Source of the DNA: Casuarina equisetifolia
Taxonomy: Eukaryota; Streptophyta; Magnoliopsida; Fagales; Casuarinaceae
NCBI GenBank assembly: GCA_028551475.1
Contig: CM052362.1
Location: 13,756,521-13,820,520 of the forward strand
DNA: 64,000 bases
Direction: 5' to 3'
Below the pieces are notes generated by a model. It saw nothing but the letters and a program-made list of their open reading frames with translations, did not search any database and had not been told where the DNA came from. A program made the position numbers and the translations under genes. This document shows positions 36,981-49,551 of this stretch, piece by piece (the first letter of the stretch is position 1; the number at the start of each line of letters is the position of its first letter).

Positions 36981-37957
36981 TCTAGTACAATATACATATA
37001 TATATATATATAGAACTTTCAAGTACATTATTTCATGATACTTTCATTCAATATCACTTTCTTAGCTTAACTTTAAGTTTGGTTTATCACTCATAATAAT
37101 CAAAATGTTTTTGTTTGGTTTACCACTCATAATAATCAAAATGTTTCTAGGTTTGCAACCTTAAATGCAAAACACTTTTCAAAATATGGTCATCATGTGC
37201 CCTCCATGAGAAAAAATCAAAATTTGACAAGAATAGTTCTGATGAATCTCTATGCCTAAGCCAAAAGTCACCTCACCAAATGTAAGAATTCAAGCAATGG
37301 TGTTTGTTAGGAACATTGCTATTCCATTATTATTTTAATGATGATAAAAAGAAAAAAGGGCATATTCTATGGAAGTGTATTTTTAATGTGACAAATATAT
37401 TTAAAGCTAATGTATAAATATTTTTCATGGTTAAATATTCAAAATGAATATAAGAGATAGTATTTGATATATTTGTGAAAGTTTTAGCAAAGAGAAAATA
37501 TGAATAAATATTGTTGTTATTATTTGTCTTATAGAAAAAATAATGCATTAATATTTTTGTAGGAAAATGGTCCAAGAAAGTTCAAAACAATTCCTAAATT
37601 ATGTACAATCAAGTGGTCCATTTAGTCTGGAGGATTGGCCTAGTTTGCAGCCTAAGTCCATAAACCACGCTAGAGTGATCCAAATATCAGACACGCAACT
37701 TAGGTCCATGCTCCAATTATTATGCACAACCTAGACCCAACACAAGATAGACCCCACACATGACTTGCTCGACTTAACCCAGTTTGCAATCCAACAACTA
37801 AGCGTAACCTGAATGCCTAATAGGTGACCCAACCCAAAGCATGTAACTCATATGCAAGAGACACAACGAGATCTGTGACCTTCACCTAGAAGCTTTTGTG
37901 CAACCCGTTCTACTTGTGTGAACTAAAAATGCAATCTATCTTTGACAAGAGCTCTAA
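36981..37957. other. Sequence between two retrotransposons, no gene seen
   Basis: Contains a short (TA)n run near 36990-37011 and a direct repeat of about 40 bp (about 37078-37145: GGTTTATCACTCATAATAAT and its copy). Likely more of the decayed copia element. No domain was recognised. Confidence 0.5.
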
Positions 37958-38354
37958 TGTTAGGATTGGACCTTAATGAAGACACGTGGTGTAAGAAAGG
38001 GTAAAAGAGAGAACCTATTGAAGGGCAAGAAAGAGATAGAACCTAACAAAGTAGAGAAGAAAAAGGGAGGCCAACCAAATAGGGAGGCTAAGTATGAAAA
38101 CAACCTTTTTTGTCATTTTGTCTTTACTTTCCCATGCTATTAGTCTTTTAGCTTGTATTTCATTTCCATGTTGTTTCCTTTCTGCTTGTAATTTGTTGTT
38201 CTTATTAGTTATTTCTGAACCTTTAATTTCATTTGTTGTTATGTTGAACTTGAATGTATCTAGGGGGAAATTACTAGTAATTTAAGGGAAGCTCTACCTA
38301 AATTTTCCTAAAATTGTGTATGAATTGGTACTTGGATAAACAAGGGACCTAACA
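37958..38354 (+). repeat. 5' LTR of the gypsy element
   Basis: Begins TGTTAGG and ends CCTAACA, a perfect 7 bp inverted terminal pair, one base before the primer-binding site. No second copy is in the window. Confidence 0.8.
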
Positions 38355-38355
38355 G

Positions 38356-38370
38356 TGGTATCTAGAGCCA
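38356..38370 (+). other. Primer-binding site (tRNA-Met type)
   Basis: TGGTATCTAGAGCCA matches the initiator tRNA-Met site TGGTATCAGAGCCA with one extra base. Confidence 0.8.
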
Positions 38371-38399
38371 CCAATCTAGCACATTCCATCGTTGTCAAA

Positions 38400-41300
38400 A
38401 CTTGGGCTTAAACCATGGTAGACCAAGCTTCTTACTTATAGCAATTGAAGGATAAAGTCACCATGCTTATGGATTCCCAAGAAGAACATTTTTCTAGCCT
38501 TGCTACCACCCATGCCTAGATGTTCCAGCTGCTTCAGTCCCTTGCACTTGGCAATTCTTCCACTCTATAATTGAGCAATGACAACCTAATGCCCAATATA
38601 GTGTTAGTTTATGCTACGATGATGGTTTTGGCCTCATGTTCCTTACCCGACAACACATCCTTGCCTCCTGCCATCTCTCCAATAGTCACCACAACTGCAC
38701 GCTCTTGGCGTGTCTTGGACGACCCCTATAGCTACATCCAAGTTGAGGACCTTGATGGCAATGAGATATCACCACTAATTGCCTCCACTAGGCTTCTTGG
38801 TGGATTCCACCTCTACCTAGGTTGTCGTCACTTTAGTGCCCTTGGTCATCACGATGATTCCCTCTACCCGTGCCATTTCAGGATTCTCCATAAGTCCTTA
38901 AGCCTCACCCCCAACTCCTTTCAGGCCTCTTACCCTCAGGTCCACCTCTGGCTACAAGCCATAACTTTGGGCCTTCTTACCCTTCATTCAGAGTTACCTT
39001 TCCATAAGGCTCCCTCACTAAGCCCCGGGCTACCCCTCACTTTTATGGGCCTTCTTTAGGCTAGCCCCTCCTTCCTTTGGCCTCAAACCCCATAATGCAA
39101 GCCCTCCATTTTCTTCCAACACCAAGCCCCCTTATCTTAGGCTAGACTCTCTCACATCAACCCTAAACTCCACTCATTCTATATAGCCCACCCCACGACC
39201 TACCAACTCTTATACAACCTACCCTTACCCCTCTTATCCCACAACCTAAACACCTCTCCCTCATACAAGCTTGACTTATTGCCCTTCTTTCCACCTTCCT
39301 AATCTATCTTCTTCTATAACCCCCCTCCCTTTCACTAGACCTACACCCCTCATAACCCTTAACCCAACCCCATAACACCTCATAACTAGGCCTTTCACTA
39401 CTCCCACACTACCCCGACCAGCCCACTCATCACCCCTTCACTTGCAGCTATGGCCACCTTCCCCCCTCCCTACAGCCACTATTCCTTCTATTGCCCCATC
39501 TCATAACCCTTTTATTATGGGTTAGCCCCCCTATGACTTTCCAAAACTGCCACTCTTCGTTTAAACCCTTTCCTTGTTACAACCCCCTATCCAACATTAT
39601 GGTTGTCTTTCCCATGGCTCCACCCCCTTTGCAGAGTGTTCTTTTCCCTATGTCGACTTTTATCTCCAATGCCATAAAGGTGATCCAACACTTGTCATAT
39701 GGAATTCAACGGCTCTGCCCCTATGGAAAAGAGGACCCTTCTAACCGTGCTACTCTAGGTAATTCTAAAAACCATAATCAACATCCCCATTTCCTTAAAT
39801 TTAAGGATTCCCACCCCTATGAATGGATTACTAGTAGCAAATTTTTTTTCACTTTGACCCTATAAATAAGTTCCAAAAGGTTAAATATGTTGTCATTCAT
39901 TTTAAAGACGAGGCAACATGATGGGTGGGGATTATTTAAGGGATAAAGGTTGAGTTACGTGGGAACAATTTAAGGTTGACTTGTGTGATAAGTTTGTTGT
40001 CAAGAAGGTCAATACGGCTGTGGGTGAGTTACATTTACTTAGGTAAACCTCTATTGTCCACTCTTATGTTCAAGAGTTTGATCGAGTGAGGTACCAAGTC
40101 CTAGCGGAGAACCCCATATGGCCATATTCCACCTTGACAATTTTTTTATTGGGTTTGAAAGATGATGTGCAATCCCCCGTTATTTTATCTCAGCCTTGTG
40201 ATCTGAAAGATGCCTTTAAACAAGCCTGAATGCAAGAGAAATTGATAACTCCTAGAGGTAAGACCATTTTCATAAATTCGATTAAGGTCCATTGTTCACC
40301 CATCAGCTTGATTTGGCAATCGAGTGGTGATCGTTCTTAGGGTAGGAGAAACCCTAAGCCTAATGATGCTATGCATTTTTCTATGAGGCACATTACTGAT
40401 GCCCATACACAAGCTCACCAAGCTTAAGGGGTTATGGTACTAATATGATGAGAAATGGAGCAAAGGCCATGTGTGCAAAAAGAAACACTTATTTCTCTTG
40501 GTCAATACAAAAGAAGTCGAGGATAAGCCAAACGGCAAGTTGACTTTGGTACAACAGCTTCTAGAGGACTAGGATGACCCCATGGTGGAGGATGTGCTCT
40601 CCATCCATGTGATGTTGAGGGGTTCTTCCTTTAGCTCATTCAAGTTAGCTATTTTTTTTTAGCAAGTCTCACATTAATATGCTCTTTGATACACATGCTA
40701 CACACAACTTTGTTAACATTGGATTAGCTTGCAAGTTAGGTTGTCACCTAGAGAAAATTAAACCTTTCAAGGTTAGGATAGTGGGGGATCATTAGTTACA
40801 CAAGAACCTTAAGTGCAATAACTTCTGTTAAAGCATTCAGGATGATCAGTTTACTATGAAAGTCTGGTTATTACCCTTTGGGGGTTGTGATGTTGAGTTA
40901 GGAATGCAATGGGTGGCAAGAGTTAATCCTATCATCTTAGATGTTGTGCAGAACACCTTGACCATACAACTTGATGATAGGCCAATTGTGCTAATGAGCT
41001 CATGCAGTAAGGGCATTGTATTAGTGGTTATTAGTGGACCAAGCTTTTGCCATTGGGTAATAGAGCATTCATATTGCGTGGTGGGCCAATTTAAGACCAT
41101 AGATATGGATAGGGAGGTAGATGTACTAGTGAGGTTAAAGGGCTTGCTAAGTAATTTTTCTGATGTATTTGAGACTCTTACCTAACTTTCTTTGAGCTGT
41201 GAGTTTGACCACCATATTCCCTTGTATGAAGGGATGCATTGAACAATGTGTGACCATACCACTATCCTTATGTGTAAAAAGCTAAAAATGAGAAAATGGT

Positions 41301-43350
41301 TAAGGAAATGTTAGTTACGGGGTCATTCGCAACAACTTTAGTCCCTTTGCCTCATTGATATTACTAGTCAAAAAACATTAAGGAAGTTGGAGATTTTATA
41401 TGGATTACTAGACCCTTAATGAGCTAACAATTAAGGACAAGTTTCCAATTCTAGTAATTAATGAGCTCTTTGATGAGTCCCACGAGGTGACATTGTTTTC
41501 AAAGTTAAACCTAAGATCATGCTATCATTAGGTGCATGTGTATTCCCTAAACATACCGAAAACAACTTTTATGACACATCAGGGCCACTATGAGTTCCTC
41601 GTGATGCCATTTGGCTTCACTAATGCTCCAACAACTTTCTAGGGTCTCATGAATCATATCTTTCGACCACACTTAAGGAAGTTCATGCTCATATTCTTTG
41701 ATGATACCCTTGTGCATAACCTTATGTGAGAGAGTTATGTGCAACATTTACATATTGTGTTATAACTTATCAAAGATTACCAAATTTATGCTAAAAAAAA
41801 AAGTAAATGTGCCTTTGCTCAAAGATGCATTGATTACTTGGGCCATATTATCTTGAGAAATAGTATTGAGGCAAACTCTAAGAAAATAAAGGACATGTTA
41901 GCTTAGCTATGACTAACTATGTTTAAGGCATTGAGAGGGTTTTTGGGACTAACTGGCTATTATCGGAGGTTTGTTAAAGATTATGAGAAAGTAAGCTAGT
42001 CCTTGACATGGTTGTTAAAAAAGGATAGCTTTTAGTGGTCTAAGGAAGCACTCCAAGCCTTTGAACGGCTTAAACAAGCGATGAGTTCCACACTAGTGTT
42101 GGCGACTCTTGATTTCACAAAGCCCTTTATACTATTGACACCTGCTATAGAGGCATTGGAGCAATTTTAATAAAGCCAATAGCCTACCTTAATAAAGCCC
42201 TCACACCAAAACACTTGGGTCTCTCTACTTATGAAAAGGAATTACTAACAATTATGATGGTCATGCATAAATAGAGATCCTACTTATTGGGTAATCATTT
42301 CATTGTCTATACTGATCACAATAACCTTAAGCATTTATTGGAATAGCGAGTGACCATTCTCACTCAACATAAGTGGCTCACCAAACTACTTGGCTTTAAT
42401 TATGAGATCTAACATAAAAGAGGCATTGAAAATAAAGTTGTTGATGTCTTCTCTCGACTTTTGACTGACTTAGAGAGTCCAGAGTTAAAGGTTATGTCTA
42501 TTTTGTAACCTAGTTGGATACAATAGGTTTTATAAAGCTATGAAGGAGACTCCAAGATTCAAGAGATGAAGGCAGAATTGTTGGTTGACCTTATAGCATA
42601 TCTAGATTATCATTTAATTAGAGGAGTGCACCATTTCAAGGATAAGATTGTGGTGGGTAGCCATGGATCCTTACGAGATCAAATTGTGCGACAACCACAC
42701 AACTTAAGCATTAAGGGACATTTTGGGATTCATGGCATACTAAAAAGAGTATAACAACATTTTTATTGGGCATGTATAAGGTAGACAATGCATACATGGG
42801 TGGCTTAGTGTGATGCATGTTAGAGGTATAAGTCTAAATGAGTTCCGTCCCCGAGATTGTTTTGGCAAAATATCTCCATGGATTTTGTAGAGGGACTCCT
42901 TTATAGTAAGGATAAGGATACCACTTTGGTTGTGGTAGACCACTTCACACAATATGCCCATTTCATTAACTTGAGTCATCCTTTCTCTGCTACCCAGGTG
43001 GTCATAGTCTTCATGGATAGAGTGGCTAAGTTTCATGGGGTGCCTGATACTATTGTGAGCAATTGTGATCCTTTCTTTGTTAGTAAGCTTTGGGATGAGT
43101 TATTTAGGATATTAGGATTGAATTTGTTATGCAGCTTTTCTTACCACCCTTAGATAGATGGCCAAACAGAGAGAGTAAACCAATGCCTCGAGCAGTACCT
43201 ATGATCCTCTAGAGAGGAGCAACTAAAGAGGTGGCATTCTTGGTTACCCCTAGTGGAATGGTAGTATAACACTAACTACCATACCGTTTTAGAAATGACT
43301 CCATTTAAGTCTTTGTATGGTTGCCCCCTCGCCAACCTCTGTATCATAAC
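38400..43350 (+). pseudogene. Gypsy gag-pol remnant
   Basis: A C-rich stretch (38880-39480) is followed by the gag domain (about 39770-40240; FKDSHPYEWI, then ELRGNNLRL-type blocks in shifted frames). Protease is at about 40675-40760 with DTHATHNFV, where the Gly of D-S/T-G-A is His, and is followed by LPFGGCDVELGMQWV. Reverse transcriptase has [17 protein letters not shown] at about 41580-41630 and the FDD catalytic region near 41695. RNase H spans about 42000-42470. Integrase spans 42560-43340 with NISMDFVEGL, VVDHFTQYAHF and a DGQTERVNQCLEQ block. Many stops are present. Confidence 0.85.
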
Positions 43351-44439
43351 TTCAATACTAAAAAATTAGGGCATTAGTCTTTGAATCACACCCAAGCAAA
43401 ACCATAAGTGTTGCACAAATTGTATGCTATAATAAACATGGCCTAATATAAGTCCATATAAATGTATATCATTCATCAAGTCATGTAATAAGTGTCAAAC
43501 AAATAACATACAATTATTGCACATTAAAGTTTAATAAACAATAAATTAAGTAATTTCATTCAAAATTGTCAACCAAATAAGATAATTATGGAGCATAAAT
43601 TACATCAAAATTTTCTAGATAAAATTAGAAAAAAAAATTGGCATAAAAAACCATTGCTCATGCATTGCCATGTGCCATTGGAAGTGGCTGTTAGCTGATA
43701 CGACCAATTCAGGCAACTCGGGCCATATCTGCCAGTTCAGGCCATATCAAATGCTGTTCGGTAATCTTTATGGTGGTCATGATTGTTTTTTTGCCACTTC
43801 CTCGATCAGCAACTACGAAAGAGATCTTGCCAGTTACTTCCATGTTCTTGCTGTTAGGAGTTGCAAGTGGTTTGGTAGGCAAGCTATGTAGACACACTGG
43901 GAAGTAGTGGATATCATTGGCTCCTATATATTGGGAGATACTGTGCTTGCTTCATTTCATTTTTAATGCAAGTACTTCAGCTTTGTTCATCAGTTTTTGT
44001 TCTATGCTATCTTTGCTCGTATTTCTACTAGTATCTTACGCTCTTATAGGCCCTTTTGATTTATTCAAGGACAATATCCTGATTTCTTTTGTTGTTTTGT
44101 GATTTGTATTTTTTTCATGTAACCAAAATTATTTCGACGAGTATATAGTTTTTGAAGTATTTTTCTATGGTGTTTTGATATGTTGTGACCCAATCTGAAG
44201 TTATGGGCCATACATTTTGGGAAGCCCGAAGGCTTATTTTTGGGTTATGAGGATTTGTTGGCTTCGTTGTTTACAATGGGAACGATACTTTAGAGTTAGA
44301 GCTTTGTTTGGCTGGTGATTAAGTGGAGGGAAAGAAAAGAAAATAATTAGGCATAAGAGTAAGTTTCTTTTTACTATTTTGAATTTGAACCCAACCGTTG
44401 CTGGACAACACGCTTAGGCTTATAATACTATGCACGTGG
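43351..44439. other. Unassigned region right of the gypsy element
   Basis: AT-rich to 43640, then a more complex stretch (43660-44100) with short open frames on both strands, including palindrome-like GGCCATATC repeats near 43720-43750. I do not recognise a gene. It could be a captured exon or old gene fragment. Confidence 0.4.
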
Positions 44440-45840
44440 ATAATTCAGTATCAAGTTTGCTAAAAAGGTTTATACGTGTTTAATTTGTTTTTATACGTAG
44501 TACTAGTCAAGTGGCAAAAGCTGTCATAGATTACAGAAAAATTCATGTAGCATTTTTACGTGTCAAGAAAGTTCGCCGTATAATCGAAGACATGATAAAG
44601 TAGTCTTTATATAAGTCAACAAAGATGGCCTAAGAAGATTCAAGGAAGATTCAATGCATAAAAGTATGTCTATTTTGAGTAGAGCAAGGCACCAACTTCC
44701 TTAATGTTGTAGTCAATGTTAGCCTACTAAGGAAGAGAAGAGCAAAAAAGCAAGAAAAAGTAACAAGAGGACATGAGAATTGAAAAAATAAAAATAGATG
44801 TTTTTACTTTAAAAAAAAACAGTTAAAATTTCAATCCCTAAAACTTGAAAAGTTGAAAGGTGAAGTATTAAATAGAAATAGCACAAAACACATTATATAT
44901 GATATTATTTTTTAAATTAGCATGATCATGTCATTTTGAGATAGAATAAATCTTAATATGGAGTTTCCATTGTTGAACTAAGTAATCAAAGTATAACAAC
45001 ATCATTTTAGAATAAATCTAAATAAGGAGGTAATATTAACATATGTAGCAGCAAATCAAAGAATGAATTACTCAATGAAATCAACTTAAATTAATAAGGT
45101 ACAAGTAGTTTGCCCTTCCACTCTTCAATTCGTCAATAGGTGATTTGAATCAAATAAGATTGTGTAAGGTGCTAGGTTGATAATCTCATTTGACATGACA
45201 CATCTAACCCAACTATAATATATCTTTTACTAAAATTTGTATAAAAATATTTAAAATTTTCAAATCACCTGGTAGTTTAATTCAATAAGCTCCATCAATC
45301 GCTCGTCTCTCAACATGCAACTCCCGTTTTATCAATGGCAATATATGCAATTAGATATTTTCAGGGATGGTCTTCGAGCATCCTTATAACATCTTAAAAA
45401 CCAACTGATTTCTAGATTTAGGGCATTATTTCTCATAGTTGCTTCTCTTTTTTTAAAAAAATTTATACTTACTTTCTCAGATAAAATTTTATAAACCTAT
45501 AAAAAAAAAGTTCAAGTACTACTAGTCTAGTATGTTGATAAACTTTCTTTGAATCAATTAAAAAGGGCAATTCATAAGACAATTGATCCTTTTACACGAT
45601 CACTTGGAAAATTTGACCTTTTTTAAGTCATTAATTTAGCTTCCGGTCTAAGTATTGACTACAAAATTAAGGAAATTGTTGTCTTGCTCTACTCAAAATA
45701 GAAATACTTCTATTTATTGAATCTTCTTAGGCCATCTTTGTTGGCTGATATAGGGAACATATTATATACAAAAAGAAATTAAACACGTATGAACTTTTTC
45801 ACCGAGCTTGATAATCAAATTATCATCCTTCCAACAAATA
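44440..45840. repeat. Large imperfect inverted repeat
   Basis: The left arm (about 44440-44728) matches the reverse complement of the right arm (about 45636-45840). Shared blocks include AACAAAGATGGCCTAAGAAG, ATTTTGAGTAGAGCAAG and TACGTGTTTAATTTNTTTTT. The left arm has about 110 extra bases near 44500-44610. The 0.9 kb between the arms is AT-rich without a coding frame. This fits a foldback or MITE-like element, or an inverted duplication. I did not find a clear target-site duplication. Confidence 0.75.
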
Positions 45841-46364
45841 ATTGCGCTTCACTACTTAACATTTCAACGAAAACGAAAGCAGCCTAGGCGCGTAAGGAGT
45901 CCGTGTTGATTGATTCCAGGCGGCAACTAATGAGTGAACGTATGGCAACATCATTTGCAAGGCGTTCGAGGATATCAAAAAGCACGCACGCACATATGAT
46001 CCTGGACTATGAAAAACATCGAAGACAAGACGATTGATTAAGGCATATGCTCCCTAGAACTAAATGATTATTATTATTTTTCATGCTTTTTATAAATTAA
46101 AGATACATTCTTTACATCTAATATAAGCTAAAATCTCATTAACTATAAAAACCAATTGTCAATTATCAATTCAAACATACTTCAATCGTTTGCACACCTC
46201 GAAATTAATACACAGTGGCATTTACGAATACAGAACTATTGCAGTTTGTGTCGAACACGTCTACAGTATTTTCTTAAAAGTTAGAACGATGAGGAGCATA
46301 AAACGACACCACCCTGGGAGAGCAATCTGAATCCCAACAGTAAGGTCAACGGCCGGCATGCACT
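45841..46364. other. 3' flank of the first PLAC8 gene
   Basis: Contains the presumed 3' UTR of the gene ending at 46365 (read on -). No other feature was recognised. Confidence 0.5.
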
Positions 46365-47325
46365 TCACCGGCTCATGCCTCGTTCCACTAGTGGAGCCGT
46401 GGAGCCGATGATGGCCTCCCGATTGCGTCGCTCCACGTTTCCTTGCCAGCCTACCCAGTTTTAAAGAAAAAGCAGAAAACCATGTTAGAATCTGCATTAA
46501 GAATGATCCAAGAATTTTGAAGTCAGTTGTAAATTTCTTTATTCTAGAGAAGTTTCCTACTGATTTTGTGGATATTTATTTATTTATTCCCCTACAGAAG
46601 AACAATATAAAGTAAGGAGGAGGCAGAGTCGGAGGATGCTGGGTTTTTACCGATGCTCATATCAAATCCCCGGCCCTCCAGCTCTCGGTACTCTTGGCAC
46701 AAGGCACATGGCTCACAGCAGCAATGAACCAAGCAATCCCCACAAGGGCGCTCCCTCAGCAGATACTGCTGCCTCATTTTTGTCCGATAGAAGCAGGAGT
46801 AAAAGCACGGACAACAAACCACACAACAAATAAGCGTGTACAACGCTCCATTAGCACCACAAGCTGCAACACAAGTTCTTAACAAACACTCTTAGTAATC
46901 AATCACACAAGCGAATCCCACCACCATCATGACATATTTGATCACTTACATGATGATCCTTTATCCACAATCTCTGCAATTTGACCAAAAGTTATGCAGG
47001 GGCACCAGCATGTCTTGCAGCCTTTTGAAGACATCAAGCAAAAATAGAGCAGTTCAGTTTTGACCTCCAAAAAACCAATCCCCATGTAACAAAACCACAA
47101 CTTTAAAAAATGGTTCTTACAATTTTTGACATCGGAGAAGCAGTCGAATAGGCCGGTGGACCAAGGGTCCCGAACTTTAGTCTGAATAGCAAACGCAGCT
47201 CGGTGAGAGGGCTTATGGGATTGGCTGCTGGAGCTCCCGAGAAAGCTGCTCGTGGCGGCCTCAGCAGACGTAGTAGGCGGAGCATCGGAAAACTGCTCAA
47301 AAGGATCTGGCTTTGATGAATACAT
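46365..47325 (-). CDS. PLAC8-domain protein (plant cadmium resistance / cell number regulator family)
   Basis: Small cysteine-rich membrane protein. Family members act at the plasma membrane in Cd/Zn/Ca handling or in control of cell number; which applies here is unknown. Exons on -: 47121-47325, 46950-47021, 46651-46863, 46365-46450. All junctions are GT-AG and splice to 191 residues. The first 52 residues are Ser/Pro-rich. PLAC8 starts at [15 protein letters not shown], then CCKTCWCPC (residues 69-77), the family's CCXXXXCPC motif, then [15 protein letters not shown] hydrophobic segment rich in Cys ([18 protein letters not shown]) is the likely membrane span, followed by [20 protein letters not shown] and the conserved end [18 protein letters not shown]. 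The ATG at 47325 is the first in frame near the domain that gives the usual N-terminal length. Its neighbour at 49552-50470 is a paralogue. Confidence 0.92.
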
Positions 47326-49551
47326 GACCAAATGATAGGGGAGAGGTACCGGAGCCAAATGGTAAAGCAGACTAACAAGGATATAAAGGGGATGTGAGAC
47401 CCCAAGTCCTCGTGGTGGTTCCAAAGACCCACAAGTCAAAGTCATCAGCTCCGCTGAGTCTATCTAAAAGGCTAGATTCCCAATTCCACATAGCACCTCT
47501 TGACCGACCGAAGGAAGGAAAACGCGATGAACAATGCAAGTTAAAAACAAGATGTATATTAACCATACACTTTTAAAGAAATCGAGCGTGCTACCCTTAC
47601 CAATTTATTCAGGCAAAAAGATATATCATCAGATAAAATTATTGCAAGGAAAGCACAAGTTATTAAGGCTTTCTTAGCTATCAATTGTATTGCAATGTTA
47701 TGAAGATTTTAAATAAGATATATGGAAACTATGTTCGTTTAAAGAAATCGAACATGTTACCCAAATCGTTTATTACCACAAACTTTATTTCAAAATACGT
47801 GAGGACAAAAGAATTAGAGGAAGCGACAACTTGAACTATGTTTGAGAGGAATAGTCAAACCTCTGAAAAATTATAGAGAAGAATAATTTGGATGATTGAT
47901 TCCTTCCGCGCCCAAAACTTGGGTGAACATTGGATCAACCTAATTTAGCTTCTGCAATAGTTAAATTATCTACAAAAACTTCCAACGAGACAGAGGACTA
48001 TCCTAAAAAAATATTGAATACATGTCAAATCATTTAAACAATGACTTTTGAAGGTAATCAAGATTTGTTTCAAAGCTTTTACAGAGTCAGTTTTTAAGAA
48101 ATGATCAAATCACCTTTAAAATATGTGTAAAAAAGAAAAAACACTACTACTCCAGCGTGACTTCCAACGAGGCCAAGCTTGAAAGATTACTTGATAATTA
48201 AAGTTTTGTATGACAGATATAGGGTATTCAAACTAAACAGTGTTGAATTAAGTAGGGTCAATTGAGTGTTTTCAAAAATTGAGCAGAATATCGCCAAGAA
48301 GACAAGATCATATGCAATGCTGAGCATCCTTGTTGAGATTGTACATGCCACTCGCAAAGAAAAGGTGGGGGGGTACATGCTTTGCTTCCAGTTGCCCACC
48401 TTCTGCACCATAGAGAAAGGAGTGGTGCTGGTGGATGTGAAAGGAAAGAGTACGTCGTGAATGTGACAATCAAAGGTGATATAAAGATATTATAAGATAT
48501 TGCCATTAATACACATGAGAAAAGTGAAGACATTCGACGTGGTAGGGACACAAATAGGTGAATCTGGGACGTCGCTTGTTCCCCAACTTTTACAGCAGAC
48601 GGTGAATATTTAGAAAATTGCAGGCCTTGTCCCTTCTACAGCAGGCGCTTTCCAAAGTGCCTTAAAGTATCGGAGAATTGACTGTCGTCGTGCACACGCG
48701 GCTTCCAAAATGTGTCTCTATGAAGTTGTTTGGTCATTTCTTCGTTTCTTCCTCCTGCAGATCCTCGCACTCCGGTCTCCATAAACCACATTGACCGGCG
48801 TCTCCTCTTTATCAATTATTTGCCTAGGGTCTGCCATTTGTAGGATCTGCCGGCCTTAGATAATGACAATAAAGCATTGATAAGAGAACGATACACTGAT
48901 CGGGAAGAGGGAAAACTCTCGGAACTTGCATGACTAGAGAAAAGTCATACATGTCACTTCATTTTGTAAATGGATGCTAAACTGTCATATTCTGTAGGTT
49001 TTGAAGTTCATTATCTATCTCTTTTATTTTTAGAAACTACAGTAATTGAGCATGCATACAAGGCAGTCAGTGACTTTTATCGTTGCGTAATTCATTGACA
49101 ATTAGCAAGAGCAGTTTCATTTTTATAACATCTTTTAAAAAGTTTTGCAAAACAAAATTAGATATTATACATATTCCTATGTGTAGTTTTTAAATTTCCG
49201 ATATATTATTAAAATAACTGGGAAAATGTTGTTAAATTTTCTAATAGGTAACCATATATCTTAGAAAAATAATACTTCAAACTTTTTTAACTTTGCATAA
49301 AGAATAATCTTAAGAGATAGCTCAAAAAGTAAAAGATATGTGTCCCCGTCGATCAGAACACTTAACTTTATAAATTAATATTTACTACACAGCAAACTAC
49401 TCAAAACACTACGTTTCACTTACTAATACAGCATGTAATCTATTACGATGTAAACGTCTGAAGCAAAATGAAGAGAAATATGCAGGAACTAGGAGTTTAG
49501 CATCAACCCTGCTGATTTTAACTATTGAACTGCATAAGCACGTCTTCAGCC
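47326..49551. other. Intergenic region between the two PLAC8 genes
   Basis: It should hold the promoter of the first gene and the 3' UTR of the second (both on -). AT-rich, with a more GC-rich stretch at about 48540-48860. Open frames at 48187-48551 show no domain. No regulatory element can be assigned. Confidence 0.5.

Larger units (their letters stand above)
37958..43350 (+). mobile_element. Ty3/gypsy LTR retrotransposon, 3' end missing
   Basis: A 397 bp LTR (37958-38354), a primer-binding site, then gag, protease, reverse transcriptase, RNase H and integrase in gypsy order. Integrase sequence fades after about 43340 and no second LTR is found, so the 3' end was deleted. Stops and frame shifts are dense, so the element is inactive. 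Confidence 0.85.

Noticed and set aside
38571..39059. Separate protein gene of 162 codons
   Set aside because: It lies between the primer-binding site and gag domain of the gypsy element in a C-rich leader; best read as part of that element.
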